DNA of 64,000 bases from Mytilus galloprovincialis (GCF_965363235.1 NC_134849.1:51282122-51346121), one strand, 5' to 3'; counted from the first letter of the stretch, positions 53,100-64,000 are shown. Notes: generated from the letters alone by a model not told the origin. Program-made: numbers and translations.

Positions 53100-54050
53100 T
53101 TACAAATATTTTGTATTCCCGTTCATCCAGGTTTTTCCGTCTCCTTCATTCTTAAAACATGGCATTGGAAATATGAAATTTAAAATCCAGAATGGACCAA
53201 ACACTGATCTAATACTAGTTAACAAATTTGTCTGGTAAGTTTTCTTTCCTTTAACAAACTCATAACTTGTCTGACCACCCTTAACTAAATTAAACTGCCA
53301 TATAAAGAAAAATATTGAAGCTAAAAGTGTGGTAATGTTCAGATAAAATATCAAAATGTAAAAAAATATACCAAACGTGGTACTCCCAAATAACCAAACA
53401 ACAAGTGCATATGGTAAAAAGTATTTAAAGAATTCAGGCCCAAGAAATGTAACATAGTGGGCACTCAAATATGTCATCATGAAATAAAAAGATAAAGCAC
53501 AGCATAGCAAGGTATGGAAAGCACAACAAATAAAATATCGTTGGTTGTGAAAACCAACGCAGCATCCTACGAAGAAACAATGATGGTCACGCTTCAATAC
53601 ACACATATTGCAAAGGGGGCAATGATGTGTTCTTTCTGGTACCTCCTGGTTACACTGTTTACATGTCTTCCAGTCTTCTCTTGTTGTGGCACTGTAAAGG
53701 GGCAAATCTCTTGGAGTACAATAGATTGATTTCTTTGCTCCATACCGTAACAGAACATAATTAGCTATGAAATTGAAATAGATGTAAATTGTCAGATAAC
53801 GTATGGATGAAATTGATTCTTCATCGCGATTTCCTGAACCGTCTTCGTAGGCAAATGGAATTGTCACAAAGAATGTCACCACAAATAACAGTAGAGAGTA
53901 TCCTAAAGCATATGAAATTCCGAGGTAGTTTAAAGCACGTAGATGGACTTGTTTTGTTTGGTCCAGCTCTGTGTTGGAACTGTTGGACAATGTTTCAAGT
54001 GATGTAAACAGTTTCCTGAAATAATCAAATACAGCAAGTGGAGGAAGCAT
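53100..54050 (-). CDS. Palmitoyltransferase zDHHC, ZDHHC22/24-like
   Basis: This predicted membrane S-acyltransferase attaches palmitate to protein cysteines, probably at ER or Golgi. The single 951-bp exon gives 316 aa. The cysteine-rich domain spans about residues 130-173, with CX2C, HHC and CX2C motifs (CKQC, RTHHCPLCNMC) and the catalytic DHHC at 155-158 (KRDHHCFFVGCCVGFHN). Two hydrophobic segments precede it (about 40-68 and 83-102) and two to three follow (174-195, 213-253), the usual four-plus TM layout. A GQTSYEF motif at 259-265 takes the place of the TTxE motif, as in the ZDHHC22/24 branch. The C-terminus has GPFWILNFIFPMP. An intronless coding region is unusual beside the many-exon neighbours; a retrocopy origin or a noncoding first exon are both possible. 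Subfamily is by recall only. Confidence 0.9.
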   Translation of the reverse strand: MLPPLAVFDYFRKLFTSLETLSNSSNTELDQTKQVHLRALNYLGISYALGYSLLLFVVTFFVTIPFAYEDGSGNRDEESISSIRYLTIYIYFNFIANYVLLRYGAKKSIYCTPRDLPLYSATTREDWKTCKQCNQEVPERTHHCPLCNMCVLKRDHHCFFVGCCVGFHNQRYFICCAFHTLLCCALSFYFMMTYLSAHYVTFLGPEFFKYFLPYALVVWLFGSTTFGIFFYILIFYLNITTLLASIFFFIWQFNLVKGGQTSYEFVKGKKTYQTNLLTSIRSVFGPFWILNFIFPMPCFKNEGDGKTWMNGNTKYL

Positions 54051-54430
54051 TGTTCTCGTTGAAATTTAAGCTTCAATAATTGATTTTCTTAACTTGTGAA
54101 AATATAAATGTAATAAACTTCTGCACTTCTAATAGATAGCTGGAGCTAAATTATATCATCACATGATCATTGGTAACCACTTCTTTTGTAATTAATCTTT
54201 GAAGTGTTGTTTCACTTGCAGGTTCTTTCAGGTAAGATAACCTTCTTTTTTCTTTCAGTATCTGAAATATTAAGCAGAATTGTTAATCAAGTTAGGTCAC
54301 ATAAATAAGACTACAAAAATTGAAGTGCACTGAAAATTATAATTTTTGTTATAAAGATTATTAGGAACAGTGAAGAGGAGATACATGTTAAAAATCTGTC
54401 CCTCTACAGTCAGAATGGAAATTGCCACAA

Positions 54431-54766
54431 CAGGGTTCTCGCTAAGGATTTTGGAAGGCGAGTCCAGGGACTCGTCATTTTTGACCATGATGAGTCCAAC
54501 AGCAAGAAGAAAATATTTTATTACAATATAATGTAATATTTTAGTCTCCATTTCATAACAGAGCGAAATGACATTAAATTCATATCACTTTTAAACTTTT
54601 GCTATAAAATGATGGTATTTGTGTTTAACTTTGTTCAGTTTATACAAAATATTTCAAAGTAATTTCAATCTTGATGCATCTGTGGACTCACCAGTTTTGA
54701 AAATGGTGATTCCAGACAGATTTTGATGAGTCCAGGACTCATGGACTTGCCTTAGTGAGAACCCTG
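54431..54766. mobile_element. MITE with CAGGGTTCTCGCTAAGG ends
   Basis: The left CAGGGTTCTCGCTAAGG and the right CCTTAGTGAGAACCCTG pair with one mismatch. The length is 336 bp. Internally GAGTCCAGGGACTCGTC and GAGTCCAGGACTCATGG form a second inverted pair. No clear target duplication. The ends resemble those of the element at 50198 (CAGTGTTCTC), so it is perhaps hAT-like. Confidence 0.78.
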
Positions 54767-56029
54767 CACAGCACTATATTTTTGTTTTAAAGAAAATAGT
54801 AAAAAGAAGACCATTCCAAATTTACCAAAACTTATCAGCTTGCAGAATTTTTTGTTATTAATTTAAGCATAATTATTACTTTTCAGGTAACTTAATTTAA
54901 GCTTGAAATCACAGATATTAGTTACAATGAAGGTTAATATGTTGAAAGATTGTTTTTATATTTAAAAAATAAACAGCCTAAAACATTCAACAATTTTGAT
55001 CACCTTAACATTTTAGTCAAAGTTCATCTTTATTACATGTAACATGTGTAACCGAGACAAATATAGAGATGTGAAAATCCATGTTTTAATTCAGCTGTAG
55101 TTGACTTAGCATGCTTAGATAAATTATTAATTCTTAATGTACATTTATGATTCTCTCTGTTCTCTGAAGTGATTGTCCTTATTTTAAGATAATGGCACAA
55201 TAATTTAGATTAAAATGTGTCTCTTTGGAAGGAATATAACACAGAGGCAAAAAATAGCATTCAGCATTAAGGAATCATATATGTTGTCAGAAATAAGAGC
55301 CAGAGAATATATCATGTATACAATTAAGTATTACGCAAAAAAAATATTTTTTATTTTAAAATGTTTTGACATGGAGTCTATATGGGATTGGACTTTCTAA
55401 GATTAACAGTACTGATTGAAAATGAGAAGAAACTTAAGTTCCTCTGCTATTTTTGAGCTTTAAAAAAGGGAGAGTAGGGTTATAGGAAACACACATCTTT
55501 TTTTGTTTGGCCTTACTGCATTACTACCATGACTACCAGATAGCAATTACTTGGGGACATGTGCAACACGGCCACTACATGGTAAATGTATATTCAAATT
55601 AAAGTGAAATAAGTGCTGTTATCGCCCATATACTGTATATTGGCGATAACAACACACATTGTCCTTAAACATATATATATATATATATATCTACATGTAT
55701 ATATATAGGCAATAGACAATATTCATTAGCACAAAAACATTTACATTAAATGATTATTGAGACAATGAACTGACAATTAAATTGACTATAATTATAATAT
55801 AAGTGAAAACAATCACTAATATGGATCTATTCAAGTACACCTTTTAGTTTGCCCTATAGTGACTCAGCTGTCAACACCAGTTTTTCCCATGTTTAAGGTT
55901 GTTTATGACTTTTTGTGTTAAGCAAAAAAGCAAGCATGACATTGACAATTAACATAAACATTTAACATTTTTGTTTTTCAAATAAACATGCACACTATGT
56001 TGACAAATTTAATATGTTGAAAGATAGGG
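54767..56029. other. Upstream flank of the zDHHC gene
   Basis: No gene is seen. It holds a 35-bp near-palindrome (55617-55651) and a TA-rich microsatellite (55670-55710). Confidence 0.45.
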
Positions 56030-56786
56030 CCCCTTTGTCAAAACTAAGGCTAATTAAGTTCACACAATCTTGAAATTGAAAGAGGTAGATACATGCAATT
56101 AAGTTAACAGAGAAGAAAGGTTGTGCAAATTATGTCATAATAAAAATATAGAAGATGAAAAACTTTTTATCTTGAACTGCACAAAATATGAATCACAAAG
56201 TCTAAATGTTCTTACATCAAAATTGTCCTATTTTAAAAATTATGACAAACAATCCAAAACTGAGGATGAATATATCAAACTACTAATTAATAGCAAGTGT
56301 AGAAAAACACTTAGATTTATATCATCTTTTATTAATCAATCATTTGAATTAAGGAAAAATGTCCTTATAAATGAGTAATACATGTATGAACAATTTGAAG
56401 CATTAACATACAATATACTTATATCAGTAGTCTATTCTTACAAATTAACCTATATTGATATATTTATAACTGCACATTTCATTGTTTGAAATGTGCCCAA
56501 TGATATGCTATGTAGTATTGTTTAATTGCTGCATCATTACTATTTGTATACTTGTTGTATGGCAGTGGCGGATGCAGGAATTTTCGAAAGGGGGGGTGCT
56601 AGCCCAGGGCAAAGGGGGGGTGCAGGGGGGTGCAAACATATGTCCCGATTCAAATGCATTGATCGGCCAAAATAAAGGGGGGGTGCGGACCCCCGGAACC
56701 CCCCCTCTGGATCCGCCACTGTATGGGCCGTTGCCAATTATAATTTGTAATTGAGTTTCTGCCAATAAAATATTTGTATTTGTATC
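56030..56786 (+). pseudogene. 3' end of a LINE, with a MITE inside
   Basis: The frame at 56121-56378 reads CKLCHNKNIEDEKLFILNC, the CX2C...IEDE...FxxxC knuckle found at the C-terminus of many non-LTR reverse transcriptases. Just upstream LEIERGRYMQ belongs to the same protein in another frame. After the stop is an AT-rich 3' UTR ending in AATAAAATATTTGTATTTGT, a typical LINE tail. It is 5' truncated and frame-broken. A 159-bp MITE sits in its 3' UTR. Confidence 0.75.
56563..56721. mobile_element. G-run MITE with CAGTGGCGGAT ends
   Basis: CAGTGGCGGATGCAGG on the left and CTGGATCCGCCACTG on the right enclose long G and C runs (GGGGGGGTGC, CCCCCCTCTGG). I know this end sequence from hAT-like MITEs spread across many invertebrates. 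TATGG stands on both sides. A truncated copy lies at 24645-24745. The overlapping open frames on both strands are shadows. Confidence 0.82.
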
Positions 56787-56805
56787 GTCTTGGTACCTGT
56801 TTTGA

Positions 56806-57765
56806 CGCGGACCAGAAATGACGCACCAATTTAGTTTTGGGTTTTATATCTCTAAACAAAAGATGTGACGTCATCGATAATTACTATTCATAACATGATG
56901 GTGAAGGTCATATGACTACAACATAGATGCCTCAAACTCTGTCCAGAAATGTTATTATTGCTTGAATTAGTAAAGATAATGCAATTTCTGCCATTTTATT
57001 AAGGTCAAAAACAGTCTACCCTTCCCAGAATGATTATCAGTCCTAAATCCACTTTGGCCGGCAAAAGTATGTATGCACATGCTGCCCCAGTTTGTGTTTT
57101 TCAAATCATATGACTGTCATGTGACATGGTTTTACATTTAAGCGGGAATCACTGTAGAACAAATGATCGTCGCTTATATAATTTTCTATTGTTTATCGAT
57201 TTTTTTCATTCATTGTACGAAGTATACATTGATAAATGTTTTAATGTCAATGTTGTTTTATGAATGCAATTACTTCTTATTTTCAAGTATATGGAATATA
57301 TATGTCACTTTGATAAATTTTGAACAATTTTATATAAAATTTGAAATAAAATATAGGTTACAATTAAATTAATGAAAAAAATTGTGTTGCTATCAACATG
57401 ATCATAAAAGTGACTGTAAATGTCAAAATTTGTTATTAAAATTAAATTTGTTGAATAGTGTTAACTTTAAATTATCCGGATTGAAGCAATTTTTCGAACA
57501 TCAGGTACACTGCAAGTGGTTTTTACTGGTTTGTTTATAGTGCGTCATTACTGGTACCCATCATAAGTTGACAGTCCGTTTGTAATGTTAGCAAACATGA
57601 TTTTTATTGCTTTTACTGTTTCAAAAATCAACTGTTTAATGATTGAAATACATTAACAAGTGATCAATCTTTCATTCTATTCCGTGTTTCTTTTTCTTTT
57701 AAATGGTAGATTAAATGCAGAGACAAACACAACGTTAGGTGCGTCATTACTGGTTCCTCGGGGAT
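56806..57765. mobile_element. Possible TIR element with AATGACGCACC ends
   Basis: GCGGACCAGAAATGACGCACC near 56806-56827 pairs with GGTGCGTCATTACTGGTTCC near 57738-57757. A third related motif (GTGCGTCATTACTGGTACC) is at 57540. A full CRE (TGACGTCA) lies inside at 56866-56873 and a GCGGGAA at 57142-57148. No coding frame. The outer limits are uncertain. Confidence 0.5.
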
Positions 57766-60700
57766 ATTTAAACCTTAGATATTAATGAAAACTGTTAAAA
57801 AAAAATAGTTGAATTACCTTAATTGTGCAGTTATGATTGAGGAAATTAACCAAAGTGATTAAAATGTGTTTGAATTTTGTCATGCATTCCTAACATTGGG
57901 AAATAATATGAACAAATTAAGAAATTGCTAGACCCAACTCTTAACCTAAGCAATGATATGAAATTGCCACGCCCCTTTTGAAGATTTGGTGTTTTACAGC
58001 AGTATTGTCAATAAATCTACCATAATTTGATATAATGATACCTAGAAGTAATAAATGTAGCATTTGAAAACGTGTTTGGGAAGCTAGTTGCTTAATGTTG
58101 TTGATATAATCCAGGAAGTAATTTAGAAAATATTTTTAGCGCCTGCGCAATTCTTATTTCCTGTTCATTCCTGAAAAATTACAAGACGCACTTCAACTTC
58201 ATTTCTTCGAAATGTACACTATTTATTACAAGAGCATTTGTTCTTGAGGGTTAATTTCTAATCATCATCCCATATTAATCATTTCTAAGGTAAAAATATA
58301 TATGTGTGGAGTTTAAATCAGGAATTTACCTTTCAAGAAAATGGCGGAAGGTCGGCGTACCGTTTCGCCATATTTAAAATCAGTAGTTTTGAATTTTGGT
58401 TTCACCAAGTAAACAAAAAAACACGTGAAAACGTTCAAATCAAAGCAGACCATTTATTATAAATTTTAAAGACAAAAAAGGTTCAGTGACCGTTATGAAT
58501 GGTTTCTAGCTTACCTTTGAAGTTAAAATGCATGACATTGGGGGCTTTGGCTCCAAAATACAATAATTATAACATTTTATGGCTTTTCTATAGCAAAATA
58601 GTTTCAATGACACTTATAAAATTGGGACTATTCATAAGACTATACTAGAGTTGAAACACAATTTGAAATAGCTATCGAAGGCAAACTAAATCCAAGTTAA
58701 TATCATTTAAAATTTGATCCCTAAATAAAACAATAATATCACCAATGTGAAGATCGCTTGATCAAGACTCCTTTTCAGATTCACAAACCTGTCATATCTT
58801 AACTCGATTCAATCCCTCTCCGTTTAGATACACCTTATCGCTTTTTGTTCGCCATTACTGGGCATGCATCGCACAGATTCCCCTAAAATCTTAGCGTCAT
58901 AATACCAAATATCTGACGCCACAATGGAAGCGGGACGGATTCTCAGGTCAGCCAGGAATAGTGATAAGGTGTATAATCATCCATGTAAAGATCACTCTAG
59001 ACTCCATGATAATAAGCTTTTCAGATTCATAAACCTGTTATATCTACTCAATAGAGAGTGCTATGAATCAGAATGTGCTCTGGTATGATCACCTCATTAA
59101 CCTATGCGTGTACATTTACAATCTGGATAGAAAAATAAAAGGTGTATTACTTGCCAATAATCATTATAATAAGACCGAAAATGGAAATTCAGTCAATTAA
59201 AGTAGACTATCACAGTACAGCTGATCAAAGCTTCCAGTCTTGAGTACAAGGGACAGCAATGCAACACCCGTTTAGGGGATTGACCTAAATCTATATTTAT
59301 AATTAATATTATAAGCTCTACTGTGATGCTTAACATTATTATTTACAGATAATTGATAGAATTTATGATTCCTGTGACAATTAGGACAAATCTTCACCTG
59401 AGACCAAATGACATACATACATGTACAAGTTTTATTTGTTTATAGGTCACCCTGCTGCCTTCAACAGTAATCAAACAAAAAACATACATATACCTAATCA
59501 TGCTAATCATGCTAATAGCTAGCTATACAAGGCCCTAAAACTACAAATTTTATGTAAAATAATCTCAAACTACATAAAAATTAAGCCTGATTTATGTATA
59601 AAACAACATGAACAATATACAATATAGGAAAACTGTTAAACAAATATTTGATAATTATAAACAGCAAGAATTGAAAGACAACCTCTGAATTACAGGTGCC
59701 TGAATTGGGATAGGCACATACAGAATGAAGTACATTAGCCTGTGTTTAGAATGATTAATCACCAAATCAGCATGAGTAGTTGAAAATGCATGTAATATTT
59801 GCTACTGGTCATTAAAGTTAATGGTTAAACAACAATCCTTCCATCCATGAAATGCTATTGAATTTATTCTTATAATAAGACATGAACATGATGAATGAAA
59901 AAAAATATTATGTACAGATGTATTACATTGATTTTTAAGATGATCATGATGATGCACTTTAATTTGTTTAAGAAAAAAAGTTTTGATACATCTTAAAAAT
60001 GCATCATGTAAGTTAAAAATATAGATTCAATAGCATTGCACACTAGTTAATATGCATGGTTTTATTTGTATACAAAACTTAAATCATATACTGTATATTC
60101 ATTATATATAATTAATATTCTTAGGATACCAATTTTAGTGGATTTCAAGCATGTCATGGGGAACGACAAATTAAATTGTTGAACAAATTACAAATTTTCT
60201 AAACATGCTAAAGGAATATAAGCAGACTTTACACCACAAAATTATGTATCCATGAATATGCAAGTGTTTCTCAAACCACGAAAAATTGGTACCCATGAAA
60301 ATAAATGAATCCTTAGTATATTTGATATTTTAATAATGTAGTTGGATTATTTATACTCTAAATTGAATCTAAAGCAATGTTATAAATGTCTTGCATATCA
60401 GCCATTGTGATGAAATAAAGATCAGTCATGGTTGCAAAGGCTTTATCAAATCCCTCAACTGTATACATTTGTATGCATAGGATATACACAATAAAGATTT
60501 TTCAATATTTTTATAAACTGTAAGGCAAGGCTATTTAGATTATTGTTGTTATAGGTATAGAACCACTAATTCAGGCTCAGTCAGAAAGAACATAGAAGAA
60601 AGTAGTACATATTTTAAACAAAATAGTTCCTACGCATAGCTGTATCTTTGTCAATAGCGGGAATATTTGGGTAGTTTTTGTATCAAATGAAAGCTTGGGG

Positions 60701-61104
60701 ACTTGGGATCACTGAAGAACCCTTGTTAAAAGTTTTACTTGAATAATAAAGAAGTTTATGGAATTTTAATAGGAGGGCACATTTGGCCTGTTGTTCAGAT
60801 CAGAAGTTCCTGTTTTTGTACTATCAAACTTCAGGGAACCAGTACGCTTTAATATGCAATTAAGGTATGTTGATTTTTGCAGCACAAGTCAGGATAAGGT
60901 ACAGTTTTGACATGAAATAACTGCCACTTTATTTGAACTTAAGACAAAGTAGCCATAAATGCTTGAAATTGCAAAATTTAACATAGAATGCAATGGGGCT
61001 CTGAATTAGTGGTTTTATACCCAAGTAGAAACTTGTGTGATTTTGAATAAAGATTCTCTATTTATTTATTTTGCATTTGACTATTAAATTATTGTATTTT
61101 GCAG
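57766..61104. other. Long spacer upstream of the PRDM-like gene
   Basis: No exon I can support in 3.3 kb apart from a MITE copy and a promoter-like spot (AAAATGGCGGAAG at 58339-58351). Near 59690-59735 TGAATTACAGGTGCCTGAAT and GGATAGGCACATAC are a small piece of a mussel repeat. The poor conservation of the rest is typical of intron or intergenic DNA. Confidence 0.45.
58827..58975. mobile_element. Short TIR element, copy 2
   Basis: ATACACCTTATCGCT and AGTGATAAGGTGTAT are near-exact inverts. The core AATATCTGACGCCACAATGG and the GTCAGCCAGGA segment match copy 1 at 24824-24992. Confidence 0.75.
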
Positions 61105-61135
61105 GCATAAGAAGTGCTTTAACTAATAACTTAAG

Positions 61136-63305
61136 ATGGAGACTCCATTAGAAGGTAAGAAATATTTCATTAAACATTGAGGTACTAGAGTGGAGGTGAA
61201 AAGACATTTTCAATAATGATCACATATAAGATTATTACATAATTATAGTTGAAATAAAAAACAATATATTTTTATAGTCATTTTGATTTGAAATGAAGAA
61301 TAGGGTATGGAACAGTATGTAATTATATCAGAATTGAAAGAGAGTATTTAACAAATCAAATATTACCATGGGCATCTTGTCTGAATGCATTACTATGAAT
61401 AAAATAACATGTTAGAGATATTCATCAATGAACCAGCTTTGATACAACACATATGAATCAAAAGGAATTCACGAGTTTAGTTATACAATGTATATTAATA
61501 GATTAATTGAAAAATAACTAATAACTAACAGAGTATTAAGATATTACTCTGTTAGTTATTATTTCTTTTTCAATTAATTTATTTATATAAGCTTCTACAT
61601 GTAATTGAAATTTTTAAAAATATATTGTAAAATAGGTTTTATAAGTTTTAACAGGCGAAAATGAATTCATTTGGTTTCAGAATGTTAACTGCAATATCAT
61701 GAATATTTTATCTAACATCAGCATGAAATATATTAAGGTTCAGGATAAAGTAAAATGCATGAGGTGGGTCTCATTGGGGTGTAAGGGTGACAAGGGATTG
61801 CTGATTTTTTGTAAGCGTGACACGTGAAAGTCAAATTATTGCGCCGTGAAAACGGGAAATAAAGTCTATCGGGACGTGGGAAATAAAAAAAAAATGAGAA
61901 TTGCTTATGTACATAGTGTATTAGAGCAGGATATGGGAATCTGACAAATAAGTATGCGGTATCCGGGATTAGAACCCTCAATGAGAACCCCTATGAGAGT
62001 TATGATTGTGTAAATTGAATCCCCCCTCCCCCAGCTTAAATTAACATAGAAGTATACATGAAATTCATAGTATAAACCACTTTTCTCCAGTTCAAAATAT
62101 TAGTTAAATTGATAAATATTGTGTTTTGTTAGGTGGAACAAAATATATGTTGACACACCCACTGATATTAGTATAGAAATATACTTTAAATTTATTGTAC
62201 ACACATGTTATATTATAGGATGTGATGTATGTGGGGAAGATCATGCTACAGTGCTGTGTCCTGAACTTGGTCTACATAATTCTGATCTTGAAGATGTTGT
62301 AGTTACAAGGTATTTAGAGAAGCATTTATAAAAAAAACATGTCATGCAGAATAAAAAATAAATGAAGGAGTAATCACTCATGTAAACTATACAATGTCAG
62401 ATTTACTACAATAAAAAAAGAAAGCAGGGGAACAGATATTTTCAATTTTAAATGACTATCTGAATTTTTAACCAAATTTTTGAATTAAATATTGGTTATT
62501 GATTTGGGGATGTACGGCGGGCAAGCGGTCAAACCATCAATATTTTGATTGAGAACTTGATTGTGATTTCACCTAGTTTTTTATTGCAATGACCAACACT
62601 ACAGATATCCGTGCCTTTATTGAAAACAGATCTGCTTAACCCTCTTATGCAGATCAGATCATCCCCTATTTAATTTTGTGTTGCTTTGGAGGACAAAGTT
62701 CCTGGGATGTATTCAGAAAATTGTGAGAAAATACTGTTTTTAAAAAAGAAACATACAATAATAATGAGAATTTATAAAGCCCTATATAAAATATAGAAAT
62801 TACTTTAAGGCACTTTACGTAAAGCAGAGTAAATAAAATAAATCAAAGACAAAAATATTAAACTTTCAATATGTCACATGCAAATACTGAAAAAAAATAT
62901 CACAAAAATGCCTGCCATTTAACAAGACAATACGAAAATATGAAAATACATATATTGGTTCTCAATGCTCTTAAACTTCGTACTTTATTTGGCCTTTTTA
63001 ACATCTATGATTCCAGCGTCACTGATGAGTCTTTTGTAGACAAAACACTCGTCTGGCACAAATATAAAAATGTTGCTGGTATCTAATAATAATATTGATA
63101 ATTCTATGGTGAGTTTATATGTATGCATTGAAAATTTTGCAGGGCAAGGCTGACATTACCTCATTCTCTGCAAGCAGTAGATTTAGGCAATGGAGAAGTG
63201 ACTGTTTACAGCACTGAAAATCTTTGTAAAAAAACACAGTTTGGACCTTATGAAGCGAAAAGGACAACACATGAGTTTAATGATGATGGCTTATTTGTTC
63301 TGAAG
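61136..63305 (+). CDS. PRDM15-like PR/SET zinc-finger protein, N-terminus (runs off the right edge)
   Basis: PRDM proteins are nuclear regulators with a SET-like PR domain followed by C2H2 fingers. Three coding exons are in the window: 61136-61154, 62219-62309 and 63143-63305, giving 91 residues with consistent phases and ending at a GTGAAT donor. Residues 8-20 form a CCHC zinc knuckle (CDVCGEDHATVLC), followed by PELG. The PR domain starts at RARLTLPHSLQAVDLGNG and reaches KKTQFGPYEAKR and GLFVLK. The CPELG and TQFGP-[FY]-E pieces are closest to what I recall of PRDM15; PRDM9/10/11 also have a knuckle here. An in-frame stop six bases before the ATG fixes the start, and the exon opens at 61105, so an upstream noncoding exon exists. 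The rest of the PR domain and any zinc fingers lie beyond 64000. Confidence 0.8.
61502..61578. repeat. Long hairpin in PRDM-like intron 1
   Basis: The left arm 61502-61535 and the right arm 61545-61578 are 34-bp inverts with three mismatches and a 9-base loop. They begin ATTAATTGAAAAA and end at AACTAACAGAGTA. The whole is AT-rich. It could be a tiny MITE or a transcribed hairpin. Confidence 0.75.
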
Positions 63306-63929
63306 GTGAATTTATCATGATAATGTTTATTACATATAAGTTCATATTTGTATAAAGGTTTCTACAAAGTAGAACTTAATATTTTTCATTCGTTTATAGT
63401 TCACAAATGGTATGGTTGTTGTTACTTATTGTAGGCTGTACACAGTGACCTTTATTTTCAGAAGCCTCCTTCATTTGGATAATTGGAAAGGTGTCTCTTT
63501 GACAATCATTTATACATTCTAATTCTATTTATTTAAACAGTAGATTAGCAAATATGTGATTAAAATACACTGGAAAGTGACTGGAAACGACTACTGAAGA
63601 TTTTTTGGATAATTTTTCAAAATTTGTCTTGTTAATGCTTTTATTGTTTCACATTAAAAAGTGTAACTTAATATCCAATTTGTTGTACAAGCAATCATCA
63701 AACCCTTTGTTTATATTAAAGAAACAGTAGTAAGCATTTTTAAATATCATATTTGTACATTGTACAATGTAAAGTGAAATTTTTATCATATAATTATTTA
63801 ACTGAAAAATATATATTATCAAAAGAAACCAAAAGTCCTAATGTAATCTTTAAAAAATTATATTTTTGATAAAATCAGTATATTAAAAATGATTGTTATT
63901 ATGCTGTTAAATCTCATGGATCATTTTTA
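63306..63929. other. PRDM-like intron 3
   Basis: No exon or clear repeat is seen before the hairpin-ended repeat at the edge. Confidence 0.5.
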
Positions 63930-64000
63930 GCTCACCTGGCCGAAAGGCCAAGTGAGCTTTTCTCATCACTTGGCGTCCGGCGTCCATCGTCGTCCGTTGT
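63930..64000 (-). repeat. Start of a hairpin-ended dispersed repeat, cut by the edge
   Basis: AGCTCACCTGGCC...GGCCAAGTGAGCT (63931-63959) is a terminal hairpin, followed by TCATCACTTGGCGTCCGGCG and CGTCGTCCG. It is the same family as 606-1555, in opposite orientation. Confidence 0.8.

Noticed and set aside
56482-56874. Overlapping Gly/Pro-rich frames on both strands
   Set aside because: They arise from G and C runs of the MITE at 56563-56721.

Overview
The window looks like genomic DNA of a marine mussel (Mytilidae, probably Mytilus). The genes are animal genes with many short exons, GT-AG introns and AT-rich introns. The space between them is filled with dispersed repeats that I associate with Mytilus and other bivalves. 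The species call rests on recall of those repeats, not on a search.

Host genes, left to right: (1) the 5' part of MCM3 on the minus strand (nine exons, 290 codons), running off the left edge; (2) a complete six-exon TSEN34 on the plus strand, head-to-head with MCM3 across 195 bp that hold an E2F-type site and a CACGTG E-box; (3) a complete Emi/Rca1-type APC/C inhibitor (FBXO5/FBXO43-like, 402 aa, four coding exons) on the minus strand; (4) a complete POLR2K (59 aa, three coding exons over 4.9 kb) on the plus strand; (5) a single-exon zDHHC palmitoyltransferase, closest to ZDHHC22/24, on the minus strand; (6) the first three coding exons of a PRDM15-like PR/SET gene on the plus strand, running off the right edge. 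MCM3 and the Emi gene both serve replication licensing, so the left third carries two cell-cycle genes within 20 kb.

Most of the rest is mobile DNA. The most striking piece is at about 41.2-45.3 kb. There an I-PpoI-like His-Cys box nuclease gene (plus strand) and a DDE-type transposase gene (minus strand) lie tail-to-tail, 10 bp apart, inside two nearly identical 448-bp direct repeats. I cannot match this arrangement to a named transposon group. Two foldback-like elements whose inverted ends are built of short iterated units lie at 25.4-27.7 and 28.5-30.6 kb. A 1.27-kb TIR element has inserted into one copy of a dispersed repeat whose uninterrupted form survives elsewhere in the window. A 1.17-kb TIR element splits a 30-31 bp minisatellite in POLR2K intron 2. 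Several MITEs, two LINE fragments, a tRNA-derived SINE and several pearl/HINE-like elements (terminal hairpin, CCGT or CGTC microsatellite, tandem core) make up much of the remainder.

Limits: exon borders were read by eye from splice sites and protein similarity recalled from memory. Noncoding first exons, real promoters and most repeat boundaries are inferred. No database search or alignment was run.
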